Shown here one piece after another: positions 50,991 through 58,588 of a DNA stretch of 64,000 nucleotides. Made by a program: the position numbers and the translations under genes. The stretch is from contig NZ_MIEK01000013.1 of the NCBI RefSeq assembly GCF_001742285.1, positions 1-64,000 on the forward strand, read 5' to 3'. The notes beneath the pieces were generated by a model. That model searched no databases and was not told where the DNA came from. It saw only the letters and a program-made list of their open reading frames with translations. Position 1 is the stretch's first letter. Each line of letters begins with the position of its first letter. This DNA is from Enterococcus rivorum (lineage in GTDB: Bacteria > Bacillota > Bacilli > Lactobacillales > Enterococcaceae).

Positions 50991-52295
50991 ATGTTTGATT
51001 ATTCGAAGGAGCCGACTAGGGATATTTTATGCATTGATTGTAAAAGTTTTTATGCTAGTGTAGAGTGCGTGGAACGTGGGTTAAATCCATTAAAAACAAT
51101 GCTCGTTGTGATGAGTAATGCAGAAAATGCAGGTGGTTTGGTTTTAGCCGCAAGTCCGCTGGCAAAAAAAGTATTAGGTATCTCAAATGTCACTAGAAAA
51201 AATGAAGTACCCGATCATCCTGATTTGTTGGTTGTTCCTCCAAGAATGAACTTGTATATGAAAAAATACTATGAAATTAATCAAATTTATCGAAATTTTG
51301 TTGCTAATGAGGATCAACACACTTATTCTGTTGATGAGAGTTTCTTAGATGTCACCCAATCATTGAGCTATTTTGATTGTCAGAAGGCACAAGAATTAGC
51401 TAGGCTGATACAGCTAGAGGTTAAAAATAAAACGGGAATATACATAACGGTTGGAATCGGAGATAATCCTCTATTGGCTAAATTAGCGTTAGATAATGAA
51501 GCAAAAAGTAGCAAAAATTTTATTGCTGAATGGAGGTATAAGGATGTACCCAATAAAGTGTGGACAATTGCTGATATGACAGACTTCTGGGGCATAGGAG
51601 GAAGGACAGCTAAGAGGTTAAGAACGTTTGGTATACAGACAATTTATGATTTAGCACATACAGATTATCAGAAATTAAAAGATCGACTTGGAATAATAGG
51701 AGAACAGCTATATGCTCATAGTTGGGGAATAGATCGCAGTTTTTTAGGTGATTTACACATAGCAAAAGAAAAATCCATTGGAAATAGTCAAATCCTACCT
51801 TCCGATTATACTAGCAAAGGACAAATAGAAATTGTATTAAAAGAAATTGTTGAGCAAGTAACGATGCGATTGAGAAGGATGAATACAAAAACTGAAAACA
51901 TATCCATTTATTTAGGTTATCCTAAAAATTACATAGATCTGAATGGAAAGAGACAAGCCAACAAGCAAATGAAAATTCCTTTGACAAACAATTCAAAAGA
52001 GTTAAAATCATTTGCTATGCAGCTGTTTACTCAGATATATTTTGGTCAAGAAGTGAGGTCACTTGGTTTTTCCTGTGGTAAGCTCAGTACGACAGATAAT
52101 TTGCAACTTAATCTTTTTTTAGACCCTACAGCACAAATTGCTGATGATCGTTTAGATTTATTAATTGATACTATTAGACGAAAGTATGGATTCAAATCGA
52201 TTGTACACGCAACCTCATTACTTGAAGGAGCGACCGCAATAAAAAGAGCGAATCTTGTAGGTGGGCATGCTGGTGGAAATGAGGGATTATCATGA
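50991..52295 (+). CDS. Y-family DNA polymerase (UmuC/UvrX/PolY2-like)
   Basis: 434 residues. Error-prone translesion polymerase. Palm motifs are ILCIDCKSFYASVE (Asp16) and SVDESFLD (Asp115, Glu116); helix-hairpin-helix FWGIGGRTAKRLRTFGI near 200; little-finger domain to about 400. The C-terminal tail ends RRKYGFKSIVHATSLLEGA, typical of UvrX/YqjW-type proteins carried by phages, plasmids and some chromosomes. Its promoter contains a LexA-type box. The next gene overlaps by ATGA. Confidence 0.93.
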   Translation: MFDYSKEPTRDILCIDCKSFYASVECVERGLNPLKTMLVVMSNAENAGGLVLAASPLAKKVLGISNVTRKNEVPDHPDLLVVPPRMNLYMKKYYEINQIYRNFVANEDQHTYSVDESFLDVTQSLSYFDCQKAQELARLIQLEVKNKTGIYITVGIGDNPLLAKLALDNEAKSSKNFIAEWRYKDVPNKVWTIADMTDFWGIGGRTAKRLRTFGIQTIYDLAHTDYQKLKDRLGIIGEQLYAHSWGIDRSFLGDLHIAKEKSIGNSQILPSDYTSKGQIEIVLKEIVEQVTMRLRRMNTKTENISIYLGYPKNYIDLNGKRQANKQMKIPLTNNSKELKSFAMQLFTQIYFGQEVRSLGFSCGKLSTTDNLQLNLFLDPTAQIADDRLDLLIDTIRRKYGFKSIVHATSLLEGATAIKRANLVGGHAGGNEGLS

Positions 52296-52759
52296 ATTCC
52301 AAAAAATTTGATGATTACAATGATTATCATGATAGAGGCATTATGAAGTGGCAGACAGCTTTTGCATTAGGAGAATTAGTTTCTGCTATTGATAAAGGAG
52401 ATCAGGAGGCTGAGAGCAGCTTAAAAAAGTTACCGCAACAAAGCCAACAAGAAATTGAACTTTTATTAGAAAAATCTATAAAATGTAATCAACCAATTGA
52501 AGTACAATTAAATACATTAGATGATTTTGGTAGAGTAAAAAGACCTCTTTTCGGAAACTTTAGAGGAATGGTAGAGATGGATACCGCTCAAATTGGAGAG
52601 CATTATGTTAAGTTTTGTGATATTAGACATATTAAAATCCACGATTTTCGTAAATGGAGCGACGTATCAAACGACAACGAGTCTAAAAGTATGATGGGAA
52701 ATATCTCAACAGATGAGGATAGCCTTGGGAATTTTGAAGAAGATTTTTGGATTGAATAA
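52292..52759 (+). CDS. YolD-like protein
   Basis: 155 residues. The YolD-like domain is recognised by DYNDYHDRGIMKWQTAFALGELVSA at the N terminus and the core around VQLNTLDDFGRVKRPLFGNFRGMVEMD. YolD proteins are partners of Y-family polymerases, functional analogues of UmuD, and are encoded directly behind them. Start overlaps the polymerase stop by 4 bp, so the pair is co-translated under the same SOS promoter. Confidence 0.88.
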   Translation: MNSKKFDDYNDYHDRGIMKWQTAFALGELVSAIDKGDQEAESSLKKLPQQSQQEIELLLEKSIKCNQPIEVQLNTLDDFGRVKRPLFGNFRGMVEMDTAQIGEHYVKFCDIRHIKIHDFRKWSDVSNDNESKSMMGNISTDEDSLGNFEEDFWIE

Positions 52760-52877
52760 AGTGACTTAAAGCATATTCTGATTAGGACAGAAAAAGCAAT
52801 AAATAATACTACCTTATGTTATTTTTGGGGAATTTCCGAAGACCCAGACTTTTGCTCACCGTTTACTCGGATTTAAA

Positions 52878-52915
52878 GGATGAAACAAAACTGATTTTTA
52901 GTTTTGTCCCATCCT
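52878..52915. terminator. Hairpin between yolD-like and PH-domain genes
   Basis: GGATG...ACAAAACT (52878-52892) pairs with AGTTTTGT...CATCC (52901-52915) apart from two mismatches. It lies between convergent genes. Confidence 0.6.
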
Positions 52916-52926
52916 CGTAGAAATAA

Positions 52927-53304
52927 CTATAAAACAGCACTTGCCAGCGCTTGTTGGATTTCAATAATATTGTTATCTTTTTTAAATTGTAAACTTTCAG
53001 CGGGTTCTACACCACTAGATATCCAGATATTTAGTTCAGCATCCAAATCAAAATGACCAGAAGTTTCAACGCTAAAACGTGAAATAGATCTATATGGAAT
53101 AGATTTGTATTCTATTTTTTTACCCGTAATACCTTGTTTATCAACTAAAATTAAACGTTTATTTGTAAAAACAATTAAATCTCTAACCAATTTAAATGCT
53201 AGGTCTACTTCTTCACCAGAAGTTAGTACACCAGAAAGCTGTTTTTCTGCCTCTTCGTTAGAATGTTGTGTTGCGTTCCCCTTTAAACCATCAAATAATC
53301 CCAT
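52927..53304 (-). CDS. PH-domain protein (bPH/YvbH-like)
   Basis: About 125 residues. A bacterial pleckstrin-homology-like fold: EEVDLAFKLVRDLIVFTNKRLILVD and YKSIPYRSISRFSVETSG are the family landmarks. Such single-domain proteins occur in many Firmicutes; the role is unknown, perhaps membrane stress. ATG 53304 is chosen because AGGAGGA leaves only one base before ATG 53310. Lies between the polymerase operon and the phage-like switch, transcribed toward the former. Confidence 0.82.
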   Translation of the reverse strand: MGLFDGLKGNATQHSNEEAEKQLSGVLTSGEEVDLAFKLVRDLIVFTNKRLILVDKQGITGKKIEYKSIPYRSISRFSVETSGHFDLDAELNIWISSGVEPAESLQFKKDNNIIEIQQALASAVL

Positions 53305-53486
53305 TTTCATTCCTCCTTAATATTATTTTAGTAATAATTTAATGTTGCTTGAAAAATATAAGGCTGTCAATAGGATTTGAAGAAAAATAGACGATCAATA
53401 AAAATTATTTTATGCGAAAAAATCATGTCTAATTCAATTGATTTCAGACCTGAAAATATGAAATATAAAAACAGAAAGCGTTTTAT

Positions 53487-53607
53487 TTGTATGTTTTTTT
53501 ATAAGAGGTTATGATTAATTCATACCAACAACAACTTTTTTATTTTCATATTTACTCTTATGAGTAAATACTCCTTTCCCCACTCATTCATTTGAGTGGG
53601 GTTTTTC
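53487..53607 (+). ncRNA. Predicted small RNA B, similar to the one at 50.6 kb
   Basis: TTGTAT (53487-53492), 17-nt spacer, TATGAT (53510-53515) predict a start near 53522. The roughly 85-nt RNA carries TTTACTC/GAGTAAA (53551-53557 with 53562-53568) and the terminator CCCCACTCA/TGAGTGGGG (53578-53586 with 53593-53601) with five T. It shares the TTTTCATA-hairpin-AAATA-terminator plan with small RNA A. The rest of the gap 53305-53486 holds only the promoter side of the PH gene. Confidence 0.5.
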
Positions 53608-53610
53608 TTA

Positions 53611-54288
53611 TTATAATGCCTCAATAAATCGGTTAGTCTGAATTAAATGTTTTTCTAAATTAGTTCCTAGTTCTGTGGCCGCTAGTTTCCCTTTACCATG
53701 AAATTTGTAACGGATGGTATCTGCATTTTTTTTCGCTGCAATAAAATTAACCCCAAAATAAGCTTGCATGGTTTGAATTAAACGGATGTAGAGGGCGCTT
53801 TCAGAAATGCCAAATTGCGTCGATAATTGAGTTAAGTTCCAACCATTTTTTAAATGGCGAAATAGAACAACATCAGGAATCAAAATGGCAGAAGCCCCAA
53901 TGTTTGCTTGAAATTCATGCAAAACTTCATTATAAGAATAATGTAAACTTTTTTTTGTATCCATAAAAATAGGATTTTCCTCATTCATATGAAATAAGTA
54001 GTGAGTGATTTCGTGACTAATGGTAAAATTTTTCCTTTTCTCACTCATATTTTGGTTATATCCGATAGTTGTTTCTAAAGAATCTCTAACAATCATTCCT
54101 GAAATCCTTTCTCTAGCTACACCATAAAAAGGAAAGCATCTAATTGCTACCCCTTTTGACTGAATGAAGTCCCAAACATAAGTATGATTATACTCTTCAT
54201 ACCCAATATTATTCGCTATCATCACTGCTGAGACATAGTCGTTTATTTTATCGGAAAAACTGAGGTATTCATCAATTTGTTCTGTCAT
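53611..54288 (-). CDS. ImmA/IrrE-type metallopeptidase
   Basis: 225 residues. The zinc motif HEITH (His92, Glu93, His96) is followed by HEFQANIGASAILIP, the distal Glu region of the family. Such proteases cleave or inactivate the partner XRE repressor (ImmR) of phages and integrative elements in response to DNA damage or signals. The gene lies 4 bp after the repressor gene on the same strand, the standard immR-immA order. A helix-turn-helix-like stretch follows the protease region. Confidence 0.88.
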   Translation of the reverse strand: MTEQIDEYLSFSDKINDYVSAVMIANNIGYEEYNHTYVWDFIQSKGVAIRCFPFYGVARERISGMIVRDSLETTIGYNQNMSEKRKNFTISHEITHYLFHMNEENPIFMDTKKSLHYSYNEVLHEFQANIGASAILIPDVVLFRHLKNGWNLTQLSTQFGISESALYIRLIQTMQAYFGVNFIAAKKNADTIRYKFHGKGKLAATELGTNLEKHLIQTNRFIEAL

Positions 54289-54292
54289 AGAA

Positions 54293-54676
54293 TCACGCCT
54301 TGTCGTTTGAATTTACGTTACGTTCACTTTCGATTTCCGATTTTCTAAATCTAAGGAAACGATCTACTTCGGTTTTTAATTCATCTACTTCATCTTGTGT
54401 TAACCCTTCAGTATTCATACGGAACATAATTTGAGAAGATAAATTTTGGCCATCAAAATCATCAATTCTAGGATTTTTACTTCTTCCAATTAAGTAGTCA
54501 GTAGATACATTAAAAAAATCAGCTACTTTTTGAATATTTTCAATTTTTGGAGAAGAACTGTCCCAACGTCGAATTTGCCCATTAGAAATGCCGGTTTTTC
54601 GCTCAATTTCAGCAATAGTAACATTTTTTTCGTCGGCTAATTGTTTAATTCTGTTTGTCAAACTCATTGTTTTCAA
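54293..54676 (-). CDS. XRE-family phage-type repressor (ImmR/CI-like)
   Basis: 127 residues. N-terminal HTH: IKQLADEKNVTIAEIERKTGISNGQIRRWDSSSPKIENIQKVADFFNVSTDYLIG-type domain (about 9-65). The rest is a short linker and dimerising helix; there is no LexA-like autocleavage domain, consistent with inactivation by the neighbouring ImmA-type protease. Its start faces a 290-bp control region with four operator-like repeats and divergent promoters. Confidence 0.9.
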   Translation of the reverse strand: MKTMSLTNRIKQLADEKNVTIAEIERKTGISNGQIRRWDSSSPKIENIQKVADFFNVSTDYLIGRSKNPRIDDFDGQNLSSQIMFRMNTEGLTQDEVDELKTEVDRFLRFRKSEIESERNVNSNDKA

Positions 54677-54703
54677 CCTTTCTTCAGCTTTTAAAAATAA
54701 AAT

Positions 54704-54717
54704 AGCGTAAAAGCTAT
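54704..54717. promoter_or_regulatory. Operator O1 (TAGC-N6-GCTA)
   Basis: TAGCGTAAAAGCTA, extended to a 7-bp perfect inverted repeat AAATAGC...GCTATTT (54701-54720). It lies 28 bp upstream of the repressor start, suited to autoregulation. Confidence 0.75.
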
Positions 54718-54725
54718 TTTATTGA

Positions 54726-54754
54726 TTGACAAATAGTTTAAAAGCTAATATAAT
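54726..54754 (+). promoter_or_regulatory. Consensus rightward promoter with operator O2 in its spacer
   Basis: TTGACA (54726-54731), exactly 17-nt spacer, TATAAT (54749-54754): a perfect consensus promoter pointing at the ArpU-like operon. The spacer contains TAGTTTAAAAGCTA (54734-54747), a variant of the operator. Confidence 0.82.
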
Positions 54755-54867
54755 TGTCTTATCATTCAAGTAATTAGAAATGAATTACTTAAAAAGAGTA
54801 TCTGAGTTTTTTTTCTATAAAATGAAATAGAAAAGAGAAGCTTAGATATAAAACTATACCCTTATGA

Positions 54868-54881
54868 TAGCGTAAAAGCTA
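54868..54881. promoter_or_regulatory. Operator O3
   Basis: TAGCGTAAAAGCTA, identical to O1. A TATGAT hexamer (54863-54868) adjoins it. Confidence 0.72.
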
Positions 54882-54898
54882 ATGATAGTCAATTTTTT

Positions 54899-54916
54899 TA
54901 GCGAAAATGCTATAAA
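54899..54916 (+). promoter_or_regulatory. Operator O4 over an extended -10 promoter
   Basis: TAGCGAAAATGCTA (54899-54912) overlaps TGCTATAAA (54908-54916), an extended -10 that could drive the gene at 54967. Confidence 0.6.
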
Positions 54917-54966
54917 AAATTGAAATAGAGAAATTTTAAGAAATATTGCAAGAAAGGAGAAGGACG

Positions 54967-55278
54967 ATGAGAGAACGCAAAATAAATAATAAATTGTTAA
55001 CCTATTACCTAAATTTAGCTGAACTAGGGGATAAAGATGCAGAAGTGAAAGCTAAGGAAATTGGGAAAAAAATGTTTTTTGAGGGAGAAACAGAAGTAAA
55101 AATGTCTAGTAAGATCAAAGTGATTTTTCCGACTGGAACAGTCAAAGAATATAATTCGGCAAAAGAAGTAATGACCAAATTTTTTATGGATTTAGAAACC
55201 TTAAGAAACTGTATTGAATATGGGCATGTAGATAATGCTGGAAGGATGTTTGAACAAATAGAAAGTAGAAAAAAATAG
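54967..55278 (+). CDS. Hypothetical phage-type early protein
   Basis: 103 residues, charged, soluble, no recognised domain. The N-terminal part (KINNKLLTYYLNLAELGDKDAEVKAKEIGKK-like) is helical; the middle IKVIFPTGTVKEYNSAKEV resembles a small beta-hairpin unit. ATG 54967 follows AAAGGAG; the in-frame TTG at 54946 overlaps no site. First gene right of the repressor control region, 13 bp before the ArpU-like gene. Confidence 0.65.
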   Translation: MRERKINNKLLTYYLNLAELGDKDAEVKAKEIGKKMFFEGETEVKMSSKIKVIFPTGTVKEYNSAKEVMTKFFMDLETLRNCIEYGHVDNAGRMFEQIESRKK

Positions 55279-55291
55279 AAAAGGAGTACGA

Positions 55292-55717
55292 ATGACGATG
55301 ATTTTGTTCCCTGAAATTGATAAAAAGAAAACCAAAAAGAATGTAAGTAACTTACTAAATACCTATCGTTCATTAATTAGAATTGCTGGAAGTGAGCACT
55401 CGCCCAAAATAACGGCTACTTATTTTTTTGAGATGAAAGATTGTCTGCTACAAAAAGTCAATAGGATAGAAACAATACAGAATCGAAAAAAACTAGCAGA
55501 GTCAGAATTACTAAAAATTATTGACACGATGAATCGGTTAGACGCAAATGATCGAGAGCTTTTATATGATAAATTTATGCATGCAACTGAACAGACGAAT
55601 ATTGCAATTTATATGAAACATCATATGAGCGAAAGTAAATTTTATCGAGAATTGGATAAAGCTCTGATTCATTTTGCAGAAGCATATGGAGATGGAGAAC
55701 TGATAATAGAAAAATGA
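55292..55717 (+). CDS. ArpU-family phage transcriptional regulator
   Basis: 141 residues. The C-terminal half (LDANDRELLYDKFMHATEQTNIAIYMKHHMSESKFYRELDKALIHFAEAYG) is the sigma-like ArpU signature. ArpU proteins are late regulators in enterococcal, streptococcal and lactobacillal phages that switch on packaging or lysis genes, and were first described as an autolysin regulator in E. hirae. Here the next genes are holin and endolysin, 185 bp downstream. Start at 55292 or the close ATG 55298. Confidence 0.8.
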   Translation: MTMILFPEIDKKKTKKNVSNLLNTYRSLIRIAGSEHSPKITATYFFEMKDCLLQKVNRIETIQNRKKLAESELLKIIDTMNRLDANDRELLYDKFMHATEQTNIAIYMKHHMSESKFYRELDKALIHFAEAYGDGELIIEK

Positions 55718-55863
55718 CGCTAAACTGAAAGAATCATGAAAGGGATGCTTCTTGTTTTTACTATAAAATAGACTTATCTAATTGTAGAAACAGTTGTTTA
55801 GCATAGCAAAAGGAGAAAAAACAAACTTTAAAGGAATCAAGCTATTTTTTTAAAATAAAAAAA

Positions 55864-55875
55864 GAACATACGTTC
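55864..55875. promoter_or_regulatory. LexA-type box upstream of the holin
   Basis: GAAC-ATAC-GTTC (55864-55875), differing at one position from the typical GAACATATGTTC core; it lies 26 bp before the holin start. A weak TAAAAT -10 (55851-55856) places the box over the likely transcription start. Confidence 0.65.
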
Positions 55876-55901
55876 CTTTCAAAGGAAGTTAGGAGAGAGA
55901 A

Positions 55902-56312
55902 ATGGAAAAATATTTCAATAGTATCAGCATGGTTTTTGGATTAATAGGAGGAGCAGCAGTCAGTTTTCTTGGGGGGATGGATACCATTTTACACGCCATT
56001 TTGTATTTAGTGATAGTGGATTATTTAACAGGTTTAGCGAAATCATGGAAAAATAAAGAGCTTTCGAGTCGCGTTGGTTTCTTTGGGATAATAAAAAAAG
56101 TCATGATTTTTGTAGTCATTTCGGCAGCAGTTGAAATCGAACAACTAACAAATGATAGCATTCCGTTGCGAGAAGTTGTGATTATGTTTTATATTGCCAA
56201 CGAAGGTATTTCATTTTTAGAGAATGTATCGGAGTTTTTGCCTTTACCAAATAAGTTTAAAAATTATTTTTTACAGCTTCGTGGAGATACGGAGAAGGAG
56301 GAGGATAAATAA
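55902..56312 (+). CDS. Phage holin (holin_4/toxin-secretion-lysis type)
   Basis: 136 residues with three to four membrane segments. VIVDYLTGLAKSWKNKELSS is the signature of the phi-Cp1/Bacillus-type holin_4 family, followed by a conserved VEIEQLTNDSIPLREVVIMFYIANEGISFLEN-like end. Makes membrane holes that release the endolysin. GGAGAGAG ribosome site. Stop overlaps the endolysin start by one base. Confidence 0.88.
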   Translation: MEKYFNSISMVFGLIGGAAVSFLGGMDTILHAILYLVIVDYLTGLAKSWKNKELSSRVGFFGIIKKVMIFVVISAAVEIEQLTNDSIPLREVVIMFYIANEGISFLENVSEFLPLPNKFKNYFLQLRGDTEKEEDK

Positions 56313-56986
56313 TGGCGATTAATATCGAAACAGCAATCAACAACATGTATGCACTAAAAAATCGTGGTATTCGTTACTCAATGACCGGATCTCGGACAGG
56401 GGTAGATGGTACAGGAGATTGCAGCGGAACCATCTACGATTCCTTACGAAAAGCAGGAGCAAGCAATGCTGGTTGGGTCTTAAACACTGACTCAATGCAT
56501 TCATGGTTAATTAAAAACGGTTTTGAGTTAATCGCTGAAAATCGAGAGTGGCCAATGAAACGTGGAGATATCGTTATCCTCGGAAAAAAGGGCGCTTCTG
56601 GCGGTGCAGCTGGACATGTTTTTCTAGCCGTTGATGGCACAAATGCAATTCATTGCACGTGGAAAAATGCATCAGAAAATGGGGTATATGTAGATAATGA
56701 AGCAACAATGCCTTATTCGATGGGGTGGTATGTGTATCGCTTAAAAGGTGGCTTTAGCGTTGGTAGTAGCAACGTAACAAATGGTGGAGCAAAGTTTGCA
56801 AAAGGTCAAAGTGTAACGTTGTTAAATCGTGCGACACATTATCAGACAGGGCAGTCTATTGCTAGTTTTGCTAAAAATAGAAAATACACTATTCTAGAAG
56901 TGAAATCAGTCAATCAGTCGAACTCTAAATATGCTTACTTACTGAGTGGGATTATGAGTTGGGTATTGGAGCAGGATTTAGGCTAA
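56312..56986 (+). CDS. Endolysin: Amidase_5-type cysteine amidase plus SH3-like wall-binding domain
   Basis: 224 residues. The catalytic domain (about 1-145) has GDCSGTIYDSLRKAG (nucleophile Cys), RGDIVILG and GHVFLAVDGTNAIHCTW (His), ending WYVYRLKGG. The C-terminal domain (about 162-224; GQSVTLLNRATHYQTGQSI and the end VLEQDL) is the SH3-like wall-binding type found in Lactobacillales phage lysins. No signal peptide, so export depends on the holin. It shares its catalytic domain with the gene at 7.2 kb but not its tail. Confidence 0.9.
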   Translation: MAINIETAINNMYALKNRGIRYSMTGSRTGVDGTGDCSGTIYDSLRKAGASNAGWVLNTDSMHSWLIKNGFELIAENREWPMKRGDIVILGKKGASGGAAGHVFLAVDGTNAIHCTWKNASENGVYVDNEATMPYSMGWYVYRLKGGFSVGSSNVTNGGAKFAKGQSVTLLNRATHYQTGQSIASFAKNRKYTILEVKSVNQSNSKYAYLLSGIMSWVLEQDLG

Positions 56987-57082
56987 CCAACTGTTGTTAG
57001 TTGTGTAAGATATAAAAGTAGTTCCTTACTAAAGTTTATTTTTCGATTAACGCTAGTTCCACAAAATTGCCCAAAATCAATC

Positions 57083-57135
57083 TGTTATACTCATACAGAA
57101 AAAACTGTACTAAAATAGGTTTCATCTGTTATACT
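57083..57135 (+). promoter_or_regulatory. Tandem extended -10 promoters before the ytoI-like gene
   Basis: The direct repeat TCTGTTATAC occurs at 57081-57090 and 57125-57134; with the following T each gives TGTTATACT, an extended -10 (hexamers at 57086-57091 and 57130-57135). Otherwise 56987-57245 shows no gene. Confidence 0.5.
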
Positions 57136-57245
57136 TTTAGAGAAAGAGCACTATTTTTTTATGAATAAAATCCTTTATTTGCACTTATTTATTATAAATA
57201 TAGTTTGATTTTAAGAAGATAATAGAGAGGTTTTGGGAGGTTATT

Positions 57246-58574
57246 ATGGCAACTAAACATGATCAAATATTAAAGTATATTGAAGGGTTACCAATTGGCG
57301 ATCGAATATCTGTCCGTAGTATCGCTAAAAATTTAGGCGTTAGCGAAGGAACCGCTTATCGAGCGATAAAAGATGCTGAAAATATTGGATTAGTTTCCAC
57401 TATTCAGCGTGTTGGAACTATTCGTATTGAAAGAAAGCTTAAAAAGCATATTGAAAAATTAACCTTTGGAGAAGTAGTACGAATTATCGAAGGAGATGTA
57501 CTGGGTGGTTCTTCTGGACTAGACAAAGTGTTGAATAAGTTCGTGATAGGTGCAATGACTGAGAATGCAATGACACGATATATTACACCAGGCTCTTTGA
57601 TGATTGTTGGAAATCGTCAAGAAGTGCAAAAGCTTGCATTGGAAAATGGCGCAGCCGTATTGATTACTGGTGGCTTTGATACAACCGGTGAAATTTCTCA
57701 ACTAGCGGATCGCTTAGAAATGCCTGTTTTAAGAACAACCTACGACACATTTACTGTAGCAACAATGATTAATCGGGCTTTAAGTGATCAACTTATCAAA
57801 AAAGATATTATGCTTGTTAGCGATATTTATACATCTCTAGAAAAAACAAATTACCTTTTTTCTACCAACACAATAGCAGATTACCAAAAACTTTCAGAAG
57901 AAACGCATCATTCTCGTTTTCCAGTAGTGAATAAAAGCTTACGTTTAGTAGGGATTGTTACAGCTAAAGATGTTATTGGAAAAGCTGAAACGTTATCAAT
58001 GGATAAAGTAATGACCAAAGATCCTAGCGTTGTGAAAAAGATGATGAGTGTAGCCAGTGTTAGTCATCAGATGATTTGGGATGGGCTCGAAGTGATGCCA
58101 GTTGTTGAAGATGATTTTTCACTTGTTGGTTTTGTTTCTCGACAAGATGTCATGAAAGCGATGCAGCTTGTTCAGCGGCAACCCCAAATTGCCGATACGA
58201 TTTCTGATCAAATCTCTGGAGAAGTAATGCCCATTGAGGAAAGCGAAGATGGTTCCAAAGGCGAACCAAGATTTAAATTTTCAGTTGCACCTCAAATGGT
58301 TAACAGTGTTGGAACTATTTCTTTTGGCGTATTAAGTGAGATTATTTCTAACGTGACCCAAAGAACCATGTTAGTGAATCAAAAAAGAAATGTATTAATT
58401 GAACAAATGAGTTTACATTATCTTAGATTGATTCAATTGGAAAGTGAATTGGATATACGTCCGAGAGTATTAGAAATCGGCAGACGATCGGCTAAATTAG
58501 ATATCGAAGTTTATTTGGAAAATGCTATCGTAGCTAAAGCGATTGTGGTTTGCCAAGTAATGGAACGATCTTAG
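57246..58574 (+). CDS. CBS-HTH-DRTGG regulator (YtoI-like)
   Basis: 442 residues. Domains in order: DeoR-like winged helix (about 5-65, SVRSIAKNLGVSEGTAYRAIKDAE), DRTGG domain (about 70-175), two CBS domains (about 195-310, HSRFPVVNKSLRLVGIVTAKDVIG and LVGFVSRQDVMKAM), and a C-terminal hotdog-like domain (about 340-440). CBS domains normally bind adenine nucleotides; the set matches B. subtilis YtoI, of unknown target. The ribosome site of nrnA lies at its stop codon, so the two are coupled. Confidence 0.87.
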   Translation: MATKHDQILKYIEGLPIGDRISVRSIAKNLGVSEGTAYRAIKDAENIGLVSTIQRVGTIRIERKLKKHIEKLTFGEVVRIIEGDVLGGSSGLDKVLNKFVIGAMTENAMTRYITPGSLMIVGNRQEVQKLALENGAAVLITGGFDTTGEISQLADRLEMPVLRTTYDTFTVATMINRALSDQLIKKDIMLVSDIYTSLEKTNYLFSTNTIADYQKLSEETHHSRFPVVNKSLRLVGIVTAKDVIGKAETLSMDKVMTKDPSVVKKMMSVASVSHQMIWDGLEVMPVVEDDFSLVGFVSRQDVMKAMQLVQRQPQIADTISDQISGEVMPIEESEDGSKGEPRFKFSVAPQMVNSVGTISFGVLSEIISNVTQRTMLVNQKRNVLIEQMSLHYLRLIQLESELDIRPRVLEIGRRSAKLDIEVYLENAIVAKAIVVCQVMERS

Positions 58575-58588
58575 GAGGATTCAGCAGT

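Noticed and set aside
55005-55373. 122-residue minus-strand ORF opposite the lysis-side operon
   Set aside because: Shadow of the two plus-strand phage-type genes; low-complexity Ser/Phe composition.
50925-56986. Intact prophage
   Set aside because: No integrase, terminase, capsid, tail or replication gene, and no attachment-site repeat recognised.
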